Source: Streptomyces olivochromogenes
GTDB lineage: Bacteria; Actinomycetota; Actinomycetes; Streptomycetales; Streptomycetaceae
NCBI RefSeq assembly: GCF_021538895.1
Contig: NZ_JADDRL010000016.1
Span: 1 to 64,000, forward strand
Direction: 5' to 3'
DNA: 64,000 nucleotides
Part shown: positions 1-10,614 of the stretch, in pieces
How the letters are laid out: each line of letters starts with the position of its first letter
Position numbering within the stretch: the first letter of the stretch is position 1
The notes under the pieces: generated by a model
Database searches by the model: none
What the model was told of the DNA's origin: nothing
Seen by the model: the letters and a program-made list of their open reading frames with translations, nothing else
Made by a program: the position numbers and the translations under genes

Positions 1-168
1 GAGCAGTTCCGCGCGGCGGCGCAGTTCCTCCGCGGGCGCGGGGCGGTGTCGGGCGCGGGCGCGGTGGCAGGTCGGTGGGCGGCGGTGGCGGGTGCGGCCG
101 TCGGAGGCGGGATCGCGGCCGGGGCCGCTGGTCGCGGGCGACATGCGTGAGCGTGATCGAAGTGCCAT
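1..168 (-). CDS. comEA: ComEA-like helix-hairpin-helix DNA-binding protein, N-terminal part only
   Basis: Only the first 56 codons are in the window; the gene runs off the left edge. Seen: ATG at 168, then an Arg/Pro-rich cytoplasmic head ending PAEELRRRAELL. This matches my memory of the Streptomyces ComEA homologue, in which an Arg-rich head precedes one membrane helix and a C-terminal HhH domain that binds DNA for uptake; none of those later parts is visible here. The neighbour is a DegV gene ending 113 bp upstream on the same strand, the usual Streptomyces pairing. The assignment rests on a short low-complexity stretch plus synteny. Confidence 0.55.
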   Translation of the reverse strand, partial: MALRSRSRMSPATSGPGRDPASDGRTRHRRPPTCHRARARHRPAPAEELRRRAELL

Positions 169-281
169 GGAACGAGGATCGGACAACTCGCCCCATCGCG
201 ATGATCTTGCTCAATTCCGGGGGACAGTCACCCAGTTGTGGACAACTCCGTCACCCACACGGGCCTCCTCGGCGGCCCGCG

Positions 282-1127
282 CTACCGGGGCGAAACAACC
301 GCCCCCAACAACCCGGGCCCCGTGTGCGCCCCGATCACCGCCCCGACCTCGCTCACATGCAGCTCGGCGAGCCCCGGTACCCGGGCCCGCAACCGGTCGG
401 CGAGGGCGGACGCCCGGTCGGGGGCGGCGAGATGGTGGACGGCGATGTCGACCTCGGCGGTGCCCGCCCGGTCGGCCGCGATCTCCTCGAGGCGGGCGAT
501 CGCCTTGGACGCCGTACGGACCTTCTCCAGGAGTTCGATGCGGCCGCCGTCCAGCTGCAGCAGCGGTTTCACGGCGAGCGCGGAGCCCAGCAGGGCCTGT
601 GCGGCACCGATGCGGCCACCCCGGCGGAGGTAGTCGAGGGTGTCGACGTAGAAGTAGGCGGAGGTGCCCGCGGCCCGCTTCTCCGCCGCGGTCACGGCCT
701 CGTCCACCGTGCCGCCCGACTCCGCAGCCTCGGCCGCGGCGAGTGCGCAGAAGCCGAGCGCCATGGCGACCATCCCGGTGTCCACCACCCGTACCGGCAC
801 CGGCGCCTCGCGCGACGCGACGACGGCGGCGTCGTAGGTGCCCGACAACTCGGCGGACAGGTGCAGTGAGACGATGCCGGTGGCCCCGGACTCGGCGACC
901 CTGCGGTAGGTCTCCGCGAACTCCTGCGGGCTGGGCCGGGACGTCGTGACCGGGCGGCGCTTCTGCAGGGCCTGGGCGAGCGAACGGGTCGAGATCTCCG
1001 TGCCCTCTTCGAGCGCCTGGTCGCCGAGGACCACCGTCAGGGGCACCGCTGTGATGCCGTGGCGCTCCATCGTCCGCGGCGGCAGGTAGGCCGTTGAATC
1101 GGTGACGATCGCGACATGGCGGGACAT
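282..1127 (-). CDS. DegV family lipid/fatty-acid-binding protein
   Basis: A 281-aa soluble protein of the usual DegV length. It opens with IVTDSTAYLP, the DegV N-terminal fatty-acid-binding loop, continues with VSLHLSAELSGTYDAA and has DTLDYLRRGGRIG in the middle, all family hallmarks. DegV (FakB-type) proteins hold a single fatty acid and, where a FakA kinase exists, present it for phosphorylation; the partner is not in the window, so the ligand is inference. It lies directly upstream of the comEA start on the same strand and may share its transcript. The start ATG at 1127 directly precedes the conserved N-terminus. Confidence 0.9.
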   Translation of the reverse strand: MSRHVAIVTDSTAYLPPRTMERHGITAVPLTVVLGDQALEEGTEISTRSLAQALQKRRPVTTSRPSPQEFAETYRRVAESGATGIVSLHLSAELSGTYDAAVVASREAPVPVRVVDTGMVAMALGFCALAAAEAAESGGTVDEAVTAAEKRAAGTSAYFYVDTLDYLRRGGRIGAAQALLGSALAVKPLLQLDGGRIELLEKVRTASKAIARLEEIAADRAGTAEVDIAVHHLAAPDRASALADRLRARVPGLAELHVSEVGAVIGAHTGPGLLGAVVSPR

Positions 1128-1164
1128 GAGCTGGAGGTTACCTGCCGTAGCGCCCGGACGGCAG

Positions 1165-1189
1165 CCCGGCCCCTCTCACCAGGGCCGGG
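1165..1189 (-). terminator. Hairpin after the 244-aa membrane protein gene
   Basis: Perfect 8-bp arms CCCGGCCC / GGGCCGGG separated by 9 nt, placed just beyond the stop of the gene at 1200-1934 and before the DegV start. There is no clear U-run, as is common in Streptomyces. Confidence 0.5.
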
Positions 1190-1199
1190 AGCGGCCGGA

Positions 1200-1934
1200 T
1201 CAAGTCGTGCTCTCGGGGCGGGTCTTCTTCTGCCACGGGTAGGCGGGACGCGGGCCGGGCGGGGTGATGGCGGTCCGGGTCGGTTCGTCGGCGGTGCGCG
1301 AGCCCGGGGTCTCCGACCAGGTCTGCTGTCCGGCCGGCTCCTCGGTCTCGGCGGCCTCGGGCCACTGCGGGAACGCGTCCGGGGTGTCCGCGCGGGTCCA
1401 GTGCCGCAGCGCGCCGGTCTCCACGTCGATCTGTGCGCTCAGGGCGTCCAGGTCGTCCTCGGCGAAGCGGTGGGCCCGGTCGCGGGCGGCCCAGCGCAGG
1501 GAGTCCGCGGACTCGGTGATGCGCTCGGTGCGTCGACGCAGGTCCGGCAGGCGGGCGGCGAGGGTGGCGCGGTCCGGTTCGGACTCCAGGCGCTTGAGCT
1601 CGCCGTCCAGTTCGTGTCCGTGCGCGCTGAGGCGCTGGAAGAGGCCGAGGGACTCGCGCAGCGACTCGTCCTCGGTGACGCCGGCCCGCAGCGCTTCCTG
1701 GGTGGCGCGCATCGAGGTGCGCAGGGCGAGCCGGAGCTGGACGATCTCGGCCGCCGGTCCGGTCTGGGCGAAGGACTTGGCGCGCAGCGTGTGGTCCTCC
1801 ACGGTGCGGCGGGCCTGCGTGATCGTGCGGTCCACGCCGCGCTTGGCGGCGCCGATCACCTTGACCGCGGCGACGGTGCCGAGGACCACGAACAGCAGGA
1901 AGAGCAGGGCGAACACGGTGATCACTGCTTCCAC
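1200..1934 (-). CDS. Membrane-anchored coiled-coil protein of unknown function
   Basis: A 244-aa protein that I do not assign to a named family. One N-terminal membrane helix (ITVFALLFLLFVVLGTVAAV, residues about 4-24) is followed by a long charged, helical, probably coiled-coil region and a Pro-rich tail, so most of it should lie on one face of the membrane. I chose GTG at 1934 because it sits 5 nt behind a strong GAGGAGGA Shine-Dalgarno; the frame stays open for 23 more codons upstream but without such a site. It lies between degV and leuS on the same strand, as I recall for Streptomyces. Confidence 0.75.
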   Translation of the reverse strand: MEAVITVFALLFLLFVVLGTVAAVKVIGAAKRGVDRTITQARRTVEDHTLRAKSFAQTGPAAEIVQLRLALRTSMRATQEALRAGVTEDESLRESLGLFQRLSAHGHELDGELKRLESEPDRATLAARLPDLRRRTERITESADSLRWAARDRAHRFAEDDLDALSAQIDVETGALRHWTRADTPDAFPQWPEAAETEEPAGQQTWSETPGSRTADEPTRTAITPPGPRPAYPWQKKTRPESTT

Positions 1935-2003
1935 GACGCTCCTCCTCGGGACTGCCACGTCACGCCTCGCACGGCGTTTCGTGCTCCTCCACGGTAAACG
2001 CAA

Positions 2004-2044
2004 CGGGCAGGCCCGGAGTTCCGGAAGAACCCCGAACCTGCCCG
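2004..2044 (-). terminator. leuS: Probable leuS terminator hairpin
   Basis: Arms CGGGCAGG / CCTGCCCG (8 bp) enclose a 25-nt interior that itself contains TTCCGGAA. It lies about 65 bp after the leuS stop and before the next gene. Confidence 0.5.
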
Positions 2045-2109
2045 TAGGGGACTACCCCGAGGCAGTCGGCCGCGGGTGGCCCGGACACCTGCGCCGGGCC
2101 GCGTGACGC

Positions 2110-4983
<2,874 letters not shown>

Positions 4984-5043
4984 GATCCTCAAAGCTCCAT
5001 CGATCGTCTCTGCCGGCGGCTGCGATTCCCTGGAAACGAAAAA

Positions 5044-5063
5044 TCCCCTCGCACAGGAGGGGA
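5044..5063 (-). terminator. leuS: Intrinsic terminator inside the leuS leader (attenuator)
   Basis: On the minus strand, arms TCCCCTC / GAGGGGA (7 bp, 6-nt loop) are followed directly by five U residues, the most canonical terminator in the window. It lies 60 bp upstream of the leuS ATG and 47 bp after the leader-peptide stop, so read-through would be needed for leuS expression. Confidence 0.8.
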
Positions 5064-5110
5064 CGCCGCGCCGATGCCGACCATCCGATTCACCCGGTGG
5101 TCGGGATTGA

Positions 5111-5149
5111 TCAGCGCGGCTCGCTAAGCAGAAGGCGTACGGCACACAT
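5111..5149 (-). CDS. leuS leader peptide ([12 protein letters not shown])
   Basis: A 12-codon reading frame, ATG at 5149 and TGA at 5111-5113, with three consecutive Leu codons (CTT CTG CTT). Two of these are CTT, a rare codon in high-GC actinomycetes, so a shortage of charged tRNA-Leu should stall the ribosome there. Downstream on the same transcript are inverted repeats GCCGCGC / GCGCGGC and CCGACCA / TGGTCGG, then the terminator at 5044-5063. This is the architecture of a classical attenuator; I recall comparative work predicting leuS attenuators in Streptomyces. The translated product itself probably has no function. Confidence 0.75.
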   Translation of the reverse strand: MCAVRLLLSEPR

Positions 5150-5387
5150 GGCGTCAGGGTACCGCAGCCCTTGAGCAAGCCGCGACGCGCTTCCGTATGT
5201 CTGGTTGACACAACCAGTACTGAACGAAAGTCAAAGGTTACTTCGCGTAACACCCAGTAAGGGACGCCACGGCGGCCACATTGTCCGTTGATAACAACGC
5301 AATAACTCAAAGCTCGTACTGATCGGTATGGCGCCACTTAGAGTTCGGCACCGGGACCGCCTTCCCGAACTGCTCGGAGTTGCCCCC

Positions 5388-6695
5388 ATGAACCCTCGTA
5401 GTAACAGCTCGCTCCCCAAGCCCGGCCGCTCGGCCTATGGGGTGGCCTCGGCTGTCGTCCTGCTGCTCATACCCGTGGTGGTGCTGAACGGCGGCGGCTG
5501 GCTCCAGGACTTCCTGAACTTCGGTGCGGGAGTCCTGTGCCTGGTCAGCCTCACCTGCTCGGTGATCTGGGGCCTCGTCGCCCAGGACCGGCTCATCCTC
5601 AACACCCGCCAGCGGATCGTCGCCCAGGGCATCCACCGGGTGACCGCCGTCGCCTCGATCGCCTTCCTCCTGGTGCACATCACGATCAAGCTGGCACTCG
5701 ACCACACGGTCCTGATCGCCGCGCTGATCCCCTTCAGCCTCGGCGTCAAGGGCAGCGCGGGGCTGATCGGCCTCGGCTCCCTGGCCGGCCTGCTCATGAT
5801 CTTCGTGGGCGTCACGGGCGCGCTGCGCAACCAGTTCGCCTCCCCGGCGCCGGTGGCGGCGCGCTGGCGCGCGATGCACATGCTGGCCTACCCGGCCCTG
5901 TGCGCGGCCCTGATCCACGGCCTGTTCGCGGGCCGCCCCGCGAAGGCGTTCTTCATGGTGTCGTACGAGCTGTGCCTGGTCGGAGTCATGGCGGCGCTCG
6001 CGCTGCGGGCCGCGCCGCGCCCGTTCAAGCGCAAGGTCGCCGACCGGATCGTCGCGCTCATCGGCTCCGAGGAGCGGGTGGGCCGCGAGGACCTGGACGC
6101 CAGCCGGGCCAGGGTCGCGGAGGCCGGGTCCGCCTCGGCAGCTTCATCTGCGTTGCCGGGCTACGAGAACCAGCGCTCCGCGAGGTCCTCGTACACGGAC
6201 ACGGCGGCCTCCCCCGCGGCGGCCGGCTACGGAGCCGCCGCGGCCGCCGAGCCGGCGTCCGGCTTCGCGGCCGCCTACCGGGCGGTCCAGTCGCCGTCGC
6301 GGCCCCGCCAGCCCTACGCGGCCGACCAGACGGCGCGCATGGACCTGCCGATGGACATGCGGCCCACCGAGGCGATGCCGCGCATGGACGGCCCCTCCAG
6401 CACCTCCGGCAGCTGGCCGATCCCGTCCCCGCCGCCGGTCGGCGAGGCGCCCCCGTCGGCCTACGACCCCCTCCAGGACACCGGATACAACATCCCCGTC
6501 TACGGCAATCCGGGCAGTGGCGGGTACGGCGGAAGTGACATGTACGACACCGGTGAGACGAACAACCTCTACGGCACGTACAACACGAACGACACGTACA
6601 ACAGCGGTCCCGCCAATGAACCATCCCCCGGTGCGCCCTACGACGCGCCGGGTTCGGGCGAACCTTGGAACACGCCTTCCGGAGGCTATAGGTGA
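5388..6695 (+). CDS. Ferric-reductase-like bis-heme b membrane protein
   Basis: A 435-aa protein with about six membrane helices in residues 15-208 and a long low-complexity Ala/Ser/Tyr/Asn-rich cytosolic tail. Two helices carry His pairs with the spacing of heme-b ligands: H83/H97 in GIHRVTAVASIAFLLVH and H164/H177 in MHMLAYPALCAALIH. This is the pattern of ferric reductase/NOX-type transmembrane domains. ATG at 5388 follows GGAG by 8 nt. Its stop overlaps the next start (GTGA, 6692-6695), so it is translationally coupled to the NuoF-like/ferredoxin gene. Inference: that partner delivers electrons to the hemes for transfer across the membrane to an unknown acceptor. Confidence 0.75.
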   Translation: MNPRSNSSLPKPGRSAYGVASAVVLLLIPVVVLNGGGWLQDFLNFGAGVLCLVSLTCSVIWGLVAQDRLILNTRQRIVAQGIHRVTAVASIAFLLVHITIKLALDHTVLIAALIPFSLGVKGSAGLIGLGSLAGLLMIFVGVTGALRNQFASPAPVAARWRAMHMLAYPALCAALIHGLFAGRPAKAFFMVSYELCLVGVMAALALRAAPRPFKRKVADRIVALIGSEERVGREDLDASRARVAEAGSASAASSALPGYENQRSARSSYTDTAASPAAAGYGAAAAAEPASGFAAAYRAVQSPSRPRQPYAADQTARMDLPMDMRPTEAMPRMDGPSSTSGSWPIPSPPPVGEAPPSAYDPLQDTGYNIPVYGNPGSGGYGGSDMYDTGETNNLYGTYNTNDTYNSGPANEPSPGAPYDAPGSGEPWNTPSGGYR

Positions 6696-8302
6696 ACGAG
6701 GCCCTGCCCGACGTACCAGAAGTCCGCGTGGTCGGCCTTCCGCAGCTCACGTCGGGCTTCGACCTTGTCGAACGGCTCGATCTGCCCATGCACCTGAAGG
6801 TGCACGGGCCGCTCGAACCGATGGGTGGCGAGCAGCTCGCGCAGCTCGCCGAACGCATCAACCTGAAGGGCCGCGGCGGCGCGGGCTTCCCCTTCCACAA
6901 GAAGCTGCGCTCGGTCGCCGAAGCGGCGATCAAGCGCGGCGTCCGGCCGGTCGTCGTCGTCAACGGAAGCGAGGACGAGCCGGCCTGCCGCAAGGACACG
7001 GTGCTCATCAACCGTGCCCCGCATCTCATCCTGGACGGCGCGCTGCTGTGCGCGGAGGCCCTGGGTGCGCGCACGCTCGTGGTGGGCGTCACCCGTGAGT
7101 CGACCCAGCGCTCCATGGAGGCCGCGCTCTCCGAGCGCGGCCTGAGCAACAGCCGCCGGTCGGCGCTGCGCGCGAGCGTGCAGCGCAACCCGGTGCGGAT
7201 GGTCACCGGCGCCGCCGCGTCGCTGGTCCGTTCCATCGACGGCGGCCCGGCGATCCCGCCCGGCCGCAAGATCAGCGCCTCGCAGAGCGGTGTGGGCGGG
7301 GCCCCCACGCTGCTGTCGAACGCCGAGACCTTCGCCCAGCTGGCGATCGCCGCCCGCATCGGCCCCGAGCGCTACGGCAACACCGGTCTGTACGACGAGC
7401 CGGGCACCGTCATGCTGACGGTCTCCGGCGCGGTCGCCCGCCCGATGGTGATCGAGGTCCCCACGGGCGTGCCGCTGCGCTACGTCCTGCAGCTGGCCGG
7501 CGCCCCGCCGGTCCCCCAGGGCGTCCTGACCGGCGGCTACCACGGCAAGTGGATCGACGCCGCGACCGTCAACGAGGCGATCGTCTCCCGCAACTCGCTG
7601 GACGCGGTGGGCGGCGCGCTCGGCGCCGGCGCCATTCTGCCGATCACTCAGGAGACCTGTCCGCTGGGCGAGTCGCTGCGGGTGGCCCAGTGGCTGGCCG
7701 AGGAGAGCGCGGGCCAGTGCGGCCCGTGCTACCTCGGGCTGCCCGCCGCCGCGCGCGGCATGGAGGACATCCTCAACGGCGGCGGACCGGCCGCCCTTGA
7801 GGCGCTCAAGCAGGTCGCGAAGAACGTGAAGCGGCGCGGCGCGTGCTCGCACCCGGACGGCTCGGCGATGTTCCTGGAGTCGACCATCAAGGCGTTCACC
7901 GACGACCTCGCCGCGCATGTCCTCGGAAACGGCTGCGGACGGCCCGTGGAGGGCGTTCTGCCGCTCTTCGAGGGCGGCAAGGGCCCGGCGGGCATCCCGG
8001 GCGGCGCGGAGCAGGAAGAGAGCGGCGGCAGCCGCCAGAAGATCTACGTCGACTGGACCCTGTGCCGGGGCCACGGCCTGTGCGCGGACATCCTCCCGGA
8101 GGTCTTCCAGCTCGGCGCCGACGGCTTCCCGACCGTCGCCCAGGCGAGGGTGCCGCAGTACGCGGAGGCGAAGGCGCTGCGCGCGGTGCGCCGCTGCCCG
8201 GCGCTGGCGCTGCGCATCGAGGAGGACACCCGCGCGCAGGCGCCGTCGCGCAACCTGCCGGTCCTCTCCCAGGGACGCGGCCGCCGCGCGCTCGGCCGCT
8301 GA
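6692..8302 (+). CDS. NuoF-like FMN/Fe-S flavoprotein with fused C-terminal ferredoxin
   Basis: A 536-aa protein. GRGGAGFPFHKK (residues 60-71) is the NuoF FMN/NAD-binding glycine loop, and NGSEDEPACRKD matches the second NuoF signature. An SLBB-like segment follows, then a cluster region with QCGPC (about residues 343-347) and GACSHPD. The usual ESCGxCxxC reads ESAGQCGPC, so the first cluster Cys is Ala. Residues about 449-512 are a small ferredoxin with CRGHGLC and a distal RCP, the layout of 3Fe-4S/4Fe-4S ferredoxins that serve P450s. GTG start overlaps the preceding stop by 4 nt. Likely role: oxidise NAD(P)H or a ferredoxin and feed the membrane hemes; direction and substrate are unknown. 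Confidence 0.8.
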   Translation: MNEALPDVPEVRVVGLPQLTSGFDLVERLDLPMHLKVHGPLEPMGGEQLAQLAERINLKGRGGAGFPFHKKLRSVAEAAIKRGVRPVVVVNGSEDEPACRKDTVLINRAPHLILDGALLCAEALGARTLVVGVTRESTQRSMEAALSERGLSNSRRSALRASVQRNPVRMVTGAAASLVRSIDGGPAIPPGRKISASQSGVGGAPTLLSNAETFAQLAIAARIGPERYGNTGLYDEPGTVMLTVSGAVARPMVIEVPTGVPLRYVLQLAGAPPVPQGVLTGGYHGKWIDAATVNEAIVSRNSLDAVGGALGAGAILPITQETCPLGESLRVAQWLAEESAGQCGPCYLGLPAAARGMEDILNGGGPAALEALKQVAKNVKRRGACSHPDGSAMFLESTIKAFTDDLAAHVLGNGCGRPVEGVLPLFEGGKGPAGIPGGAEQEESGGSRQKIYVDWTLCRGHGLCADILPEVFQLGADGFPTVAQARVPQYAEAKALRAVRRCPALALRIEEDTRAQAPSRNLPVLSQGRGRRALGR

Positions 8303-8392
8303 GCACACACGTACGGCGGGTCACCCGGTTCGGGTGGCCCGCCGTCGTCGTACCGGGCGGCCGCCCCGTACACCGAAGCGGTCATCACACGC

Positions 8393-8428
8393 CGAAGGCG
8401 GACCATCCTTTCGGATGGTCCGCCTTCG
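8393..8428. terminator. Bidirectional terminator between the flavoprotein gene and tRNA-Ala
   Basis: A perfect 16-bp stem (left arm CGAAGGCGGACCATCC) with a TTTC loop. It lies 90 bp after the flavoprotein stop on the plus strand and 7 bp beyond the 3' end of the minus-strand tRNA, so it can serve both converging units. Confidence 0.85.
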
Positions 8429-8435
8429 ATTTCTG

Positions 8436-8508
8436 TGGAGCTAAGGAGAATTGAACTCCTGACCTCCTGCATGCCATGCAGGCGCTCTACCAACTGAGCT
8501 ATAGCCCC
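8436..8508 (-). tRNA. tRNA-Ala (anticodon GGC)
   Basis: A 73-nt cloverleaf. The acceptor stem GGGGCTA / TAGCTCC contains the G3-U70 pair that identifies alanine tRNA. The anticodon stem CCTGC/GCAGG encloses loop ATGGCAT (anticodon GGC), and the T-loop reads TTCAATT. The discriminator is A, and CCA is not encoded. It is identical to the copy at 10615-10687. Confidence 0.97.
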
Positions 8509-8609
8509 TTGTTTTGTTCCGCCCGGCTTGCTCGGCGGCGACGCCAACATTACACGGTCGAAGGGGTGCTGCACCAAACCGTTTCCGTTCTGTACGGATT
8601 CGGGCGCTA

Positions 8610-9878
8610 GTGTCGGCCTTCGTGACCGCGATCCCGTTCTCCGGAGCCCATCGTCGTGCCCCGGTCGCCCTGGGGGCGTGCCTCATCTCGTTCACGGCGT
8701 TCTGGATCGCGCAGCGGGCCGCGCACGTGTCGATGATCGACCTGATGGTGTACCGGGCCGAGGGGGCGACCGTCCGCGCGGGAGGCGACCTGTACGCGCT
8801 GCGGACGACCACGGCCCATCTGTCCACCACCTACCCGCCGTTCGCGGCCCTGCTGTTCACGCCGCTGACGCTGCTGGACACCACGCACCTGCGCACGCTG
8901 GCGGCGGCCGGCAACCTCGCCCTGCTGGTGGCCTTCGTGCGGCTGTCGCTGAAACTCGTGGGGCACGCGCGCGTGGAGAGCGTCTGGTGGGTCGCGGCGG
9001 CCGTCGTGTGGTGCGAACCGGTGTGGACGACGCTGCGCTACGGACAGGTCAATCTGCTGCTCGCCGTCCTGGTGCTGTGGGATCTGTCACGCCGTCCGCC
9101 GCACGGCCGGGCCGGCTGGGCCGGAGTCGGCGTCGGGCTCGCCGCGGCGGTCAAGCTGACGCCCGCGCTGTTCGCGGTGTTCCTGTTCGCCACGGGCGCG
9201 GTGGCGTGGCTCAGGGGGCGCGACGGAGGGCCGTGGCTGCGCCACGCGCGCGGGGCGGCCGTCGCCTTCGCCGGGGCGACGCTGTTCGCGGCCGTCGTCC
9301 TGCCGTACGACTCGTGGCGGTTCTGGACCGCGATGGTGTTCCGCGCGGACCGGGTCGGGCACACCGAGGAGACCGCGAATCAGGCCCTGCGCGGCGTTCT
9401 GGCGCGCTTACTCCACACACCCGAGCCGGGAGCCGTCTGGACCGCCGTGGCGGCCGTGGTGGCCGTCTCGGGGCTGTCGGTGGCGGTCGCGGCGGAACTG
9501 CGGGGCCGGCGGGCCCTGGCGGTGCTCGGCTGCGCGGTGACCGCGCTGCTGATCAGTCCGGTGTCCTGGTCGCACCACTGGCTGTGGTGCGTGCCCCTGG
9601 TCCTGCTCCTGTGGACGCGCGGCCGCCGGGCGGCGGCCCTGGGCACGCTGCTGGTGTTCTGCTCGTACGCCCTGTGGTGGGTGCCGCATCGGCCGGGCCG
9701 ATGCGAACTGCACCAGAACGGCGTCGAGTTCACGCTGTCGGCCCTCTACGCGCTGACCGGCTGCCTCTTCCTGGCGTGCGCCGGGGCATCGTTGCCGGGG
9801 CCCGGCCGGCTTCGGACGATGAGGCGTCGGACCGTGACGCGCCAGGCCGCGACGCCTCAGGCCGTGACGAAGGAATAG
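8610..9878 (+). CDS. GT87/DUF2029-type polyprenol-phosphate-dependent glycosyltransferase, multi-pass
   Basis: About 422 aa with roughly 9-10 hydrophobic helices. The early extracytoplasmic loop carries MIDLMVYRAEGATVRAGGDLY and TTYPPFAALLFTPL, the DUF2029/GT87 pattern of actinobacterial mannosyl- and arabinosyltransferases, which use lipid-linked sugars. Later motifs are GQVNLLLAVLVLWDL and AVKLTPALF. GTG at 8610 is preferred because upstream codons run into the tRNA promoter region; GTG at 8622 is an alternative. Codon 267 (9408-9410) is TTA, so translation should need the bldA tRNA. The 3' end overlaps the converging zinc-ribbon gene by 22 bp. Confidence 0.7.
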   Translation: MSAFVTAIPFSGAHRRAPVALGACLISFTAFWIAQRAAHVSMIDLMVYRAEGATVRAGGDLYALRTTTAHLSTTYPPFAALLFTPLTLLDTTHLRTLAAAGNLALLVAFVRLSLKLVGHARVESVWWVAAAVVWCEPVWTTLRYGQVNLLLAVLVLWDLSRRPPHGRAGWAGVGVGLAAAVKLTPALFAVFLFATGAVAWLRGRDGGPWLRHARGAAVAFAGATLFAAVVLPYDSWRFWTAMVFRADRVGHTEETANQALRGVLARLLHTPEPGAVWTAVAAVVAVSGLSVAVAAELRGRRALAVLGCAVTALLISPVSWSHHWLWCVPLVLLLWTRGRRAAALGTLLVFCSYALWWVPHRPGRCELHQNGVEFTLSALYALTGCLFLACAGASLPGPGRLRTMRRRTVTRQAATPQAVTKE

Positions 9879-10090
9879 AACCGCTTGAGGGTGCAGTGCT
9901 CCTCAAGGAGCCTGCCGTAGATCGGCTCACCCTCCAGTTCGCGGTACGTCTCGATCGGGTCGCCTTTTATGATCAGCGCCCGTGCGCATTCCTCGCACCA
10001 GTACTGGTAGTCGGGATTGATCGGTTCCATGTCACGGACGATCGGCGTTCCACTGCCGCACCAGTCGCACTTTCGCCTGTGTGCACCCAT
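9857..10090 (-). CDS. Small double-CxxC zinc-ribbon protein
   Basis: A 77-aa protein with CDWCG near the N-terminus and WCEECARALI further on, i.e. two CxxC knuckles 22 residues apart that could bind one zinc. Family unknown to me. ATG at 10090 lies only 3 nt after the stop of the 57-aa gene upstream and follows GGAG by 8 nt, so the two are one operon. The rest (DPIETYRELEGEPIYGRLLEEHCTL) is charged and soluble. Protein-protein or nucleic-acid contact is likely for a ribbon of this kind, but no function can be assigned. Confidence 0.75.
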   Translation of the reverse strand: MGAHRRKCDWCGSGTPIVRDMEPINPDYQYWCEECARALIIKGDPIETYRELEGEPIYGRLLEEHCTLKRFYSFVTA

Positions 10091-10093
10091 CGA

Positions 10094-10267
10094 TCAGCTC
10101 CAGCTGTGGCCGCAGGCCGTGCACACGTAGGAGATTCCGCCGTTGTCGCCGAGAACCTGGGCGACATGGGCCGAACCGCAGGAAGGGCAGCTGAGGCGGG
10201 TGGCCGTGTCCCGTATCAACGCCGCATCGAGGAGGTGAACGCCCTCCTCCAGGATGCTCGCAGGCAT
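10094..10267 (-). CDS. 57-aa zinc-ribbon protein
   Basis: A very short gene with an excellent Shine-Dalgarno (GGAGGG, 7 nt before ATG at 10267). The product begins MPASILEEGVHLLDAAL and carries LSCPSCGSAH and YVCTACGHSWS, two CxxC knuckles forming a classic zinc ribbon. It resembles the ribbons of transcription or rRNA-associated small proteins, but I cannot name a family. It is first in a two-gene operon with the 77-aa zinc-ribbon gene. Confidence 0.75.
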   Translation of the reverse strand: MPASILEEGVHLLDAALIRDTATRLSCPSCGSAHVAQVLGDNGGISYVCTACGHSWS

Positions 10268-10614
10268 CGCTAATCCCTCCTGTCGGGCCGCGCCCCCTTC
10301 CGGCCGTTTGATTCTGCCACGGCCGGACCAATACGGTCAGCGACGCCTCAGTACCAGTCCGGACACGGCAGCCACCGTGGCCGTCCCGACCGGCGCCGAC
10401 CTGCGCGCCGAGAGCGCCTCCGAAGAGGTATACGCCAGGGAGGCCCGACTGACTCAAGCCCGATCGGCACCAGTGTGCCGAAGAGCACGCTCCCCGCGTG
10501 GGGAGATCCTCGGACGTTCCGTCACAAGACCGACGGAATACAGAAGATCCCGCCCCCTTGCCGGGGACGGGATCTTCGTCACGATCTTTGACAACTCCTG
10601 AGAGTGTCGATCCG
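10268..10614. other. 347-bp non-coding stretch upstream of the zinc-ribbon operon
   Basis: No reading frame here shows family signatures or a Shine-Dalgarno. It should contain the promoter of the minus-strand zinc-ribbon operon on its left side and the tRNA terminator hairpin (10543-10577) on its right. I see nothing else. Confidence 0.5.
10543..10577 (-). terminator. Terminator of the second tRNA-Ala
   Basis: Arms GAAGATCCCG / CGGGATCTTC extended by CCCC/GGGG with one bulged A. It begins 37 bp beyond the tRNA 3' end. Confidence 0.75.

Noticed and set aside
4984..5337. N-terminal extension of leuS by about 117 codons
   Set aside because: The frame stays open, but the DNA contains the leader peptide, a terminator and AT-rich promoter sequence; the family N-terminus begins at ATG 4983.
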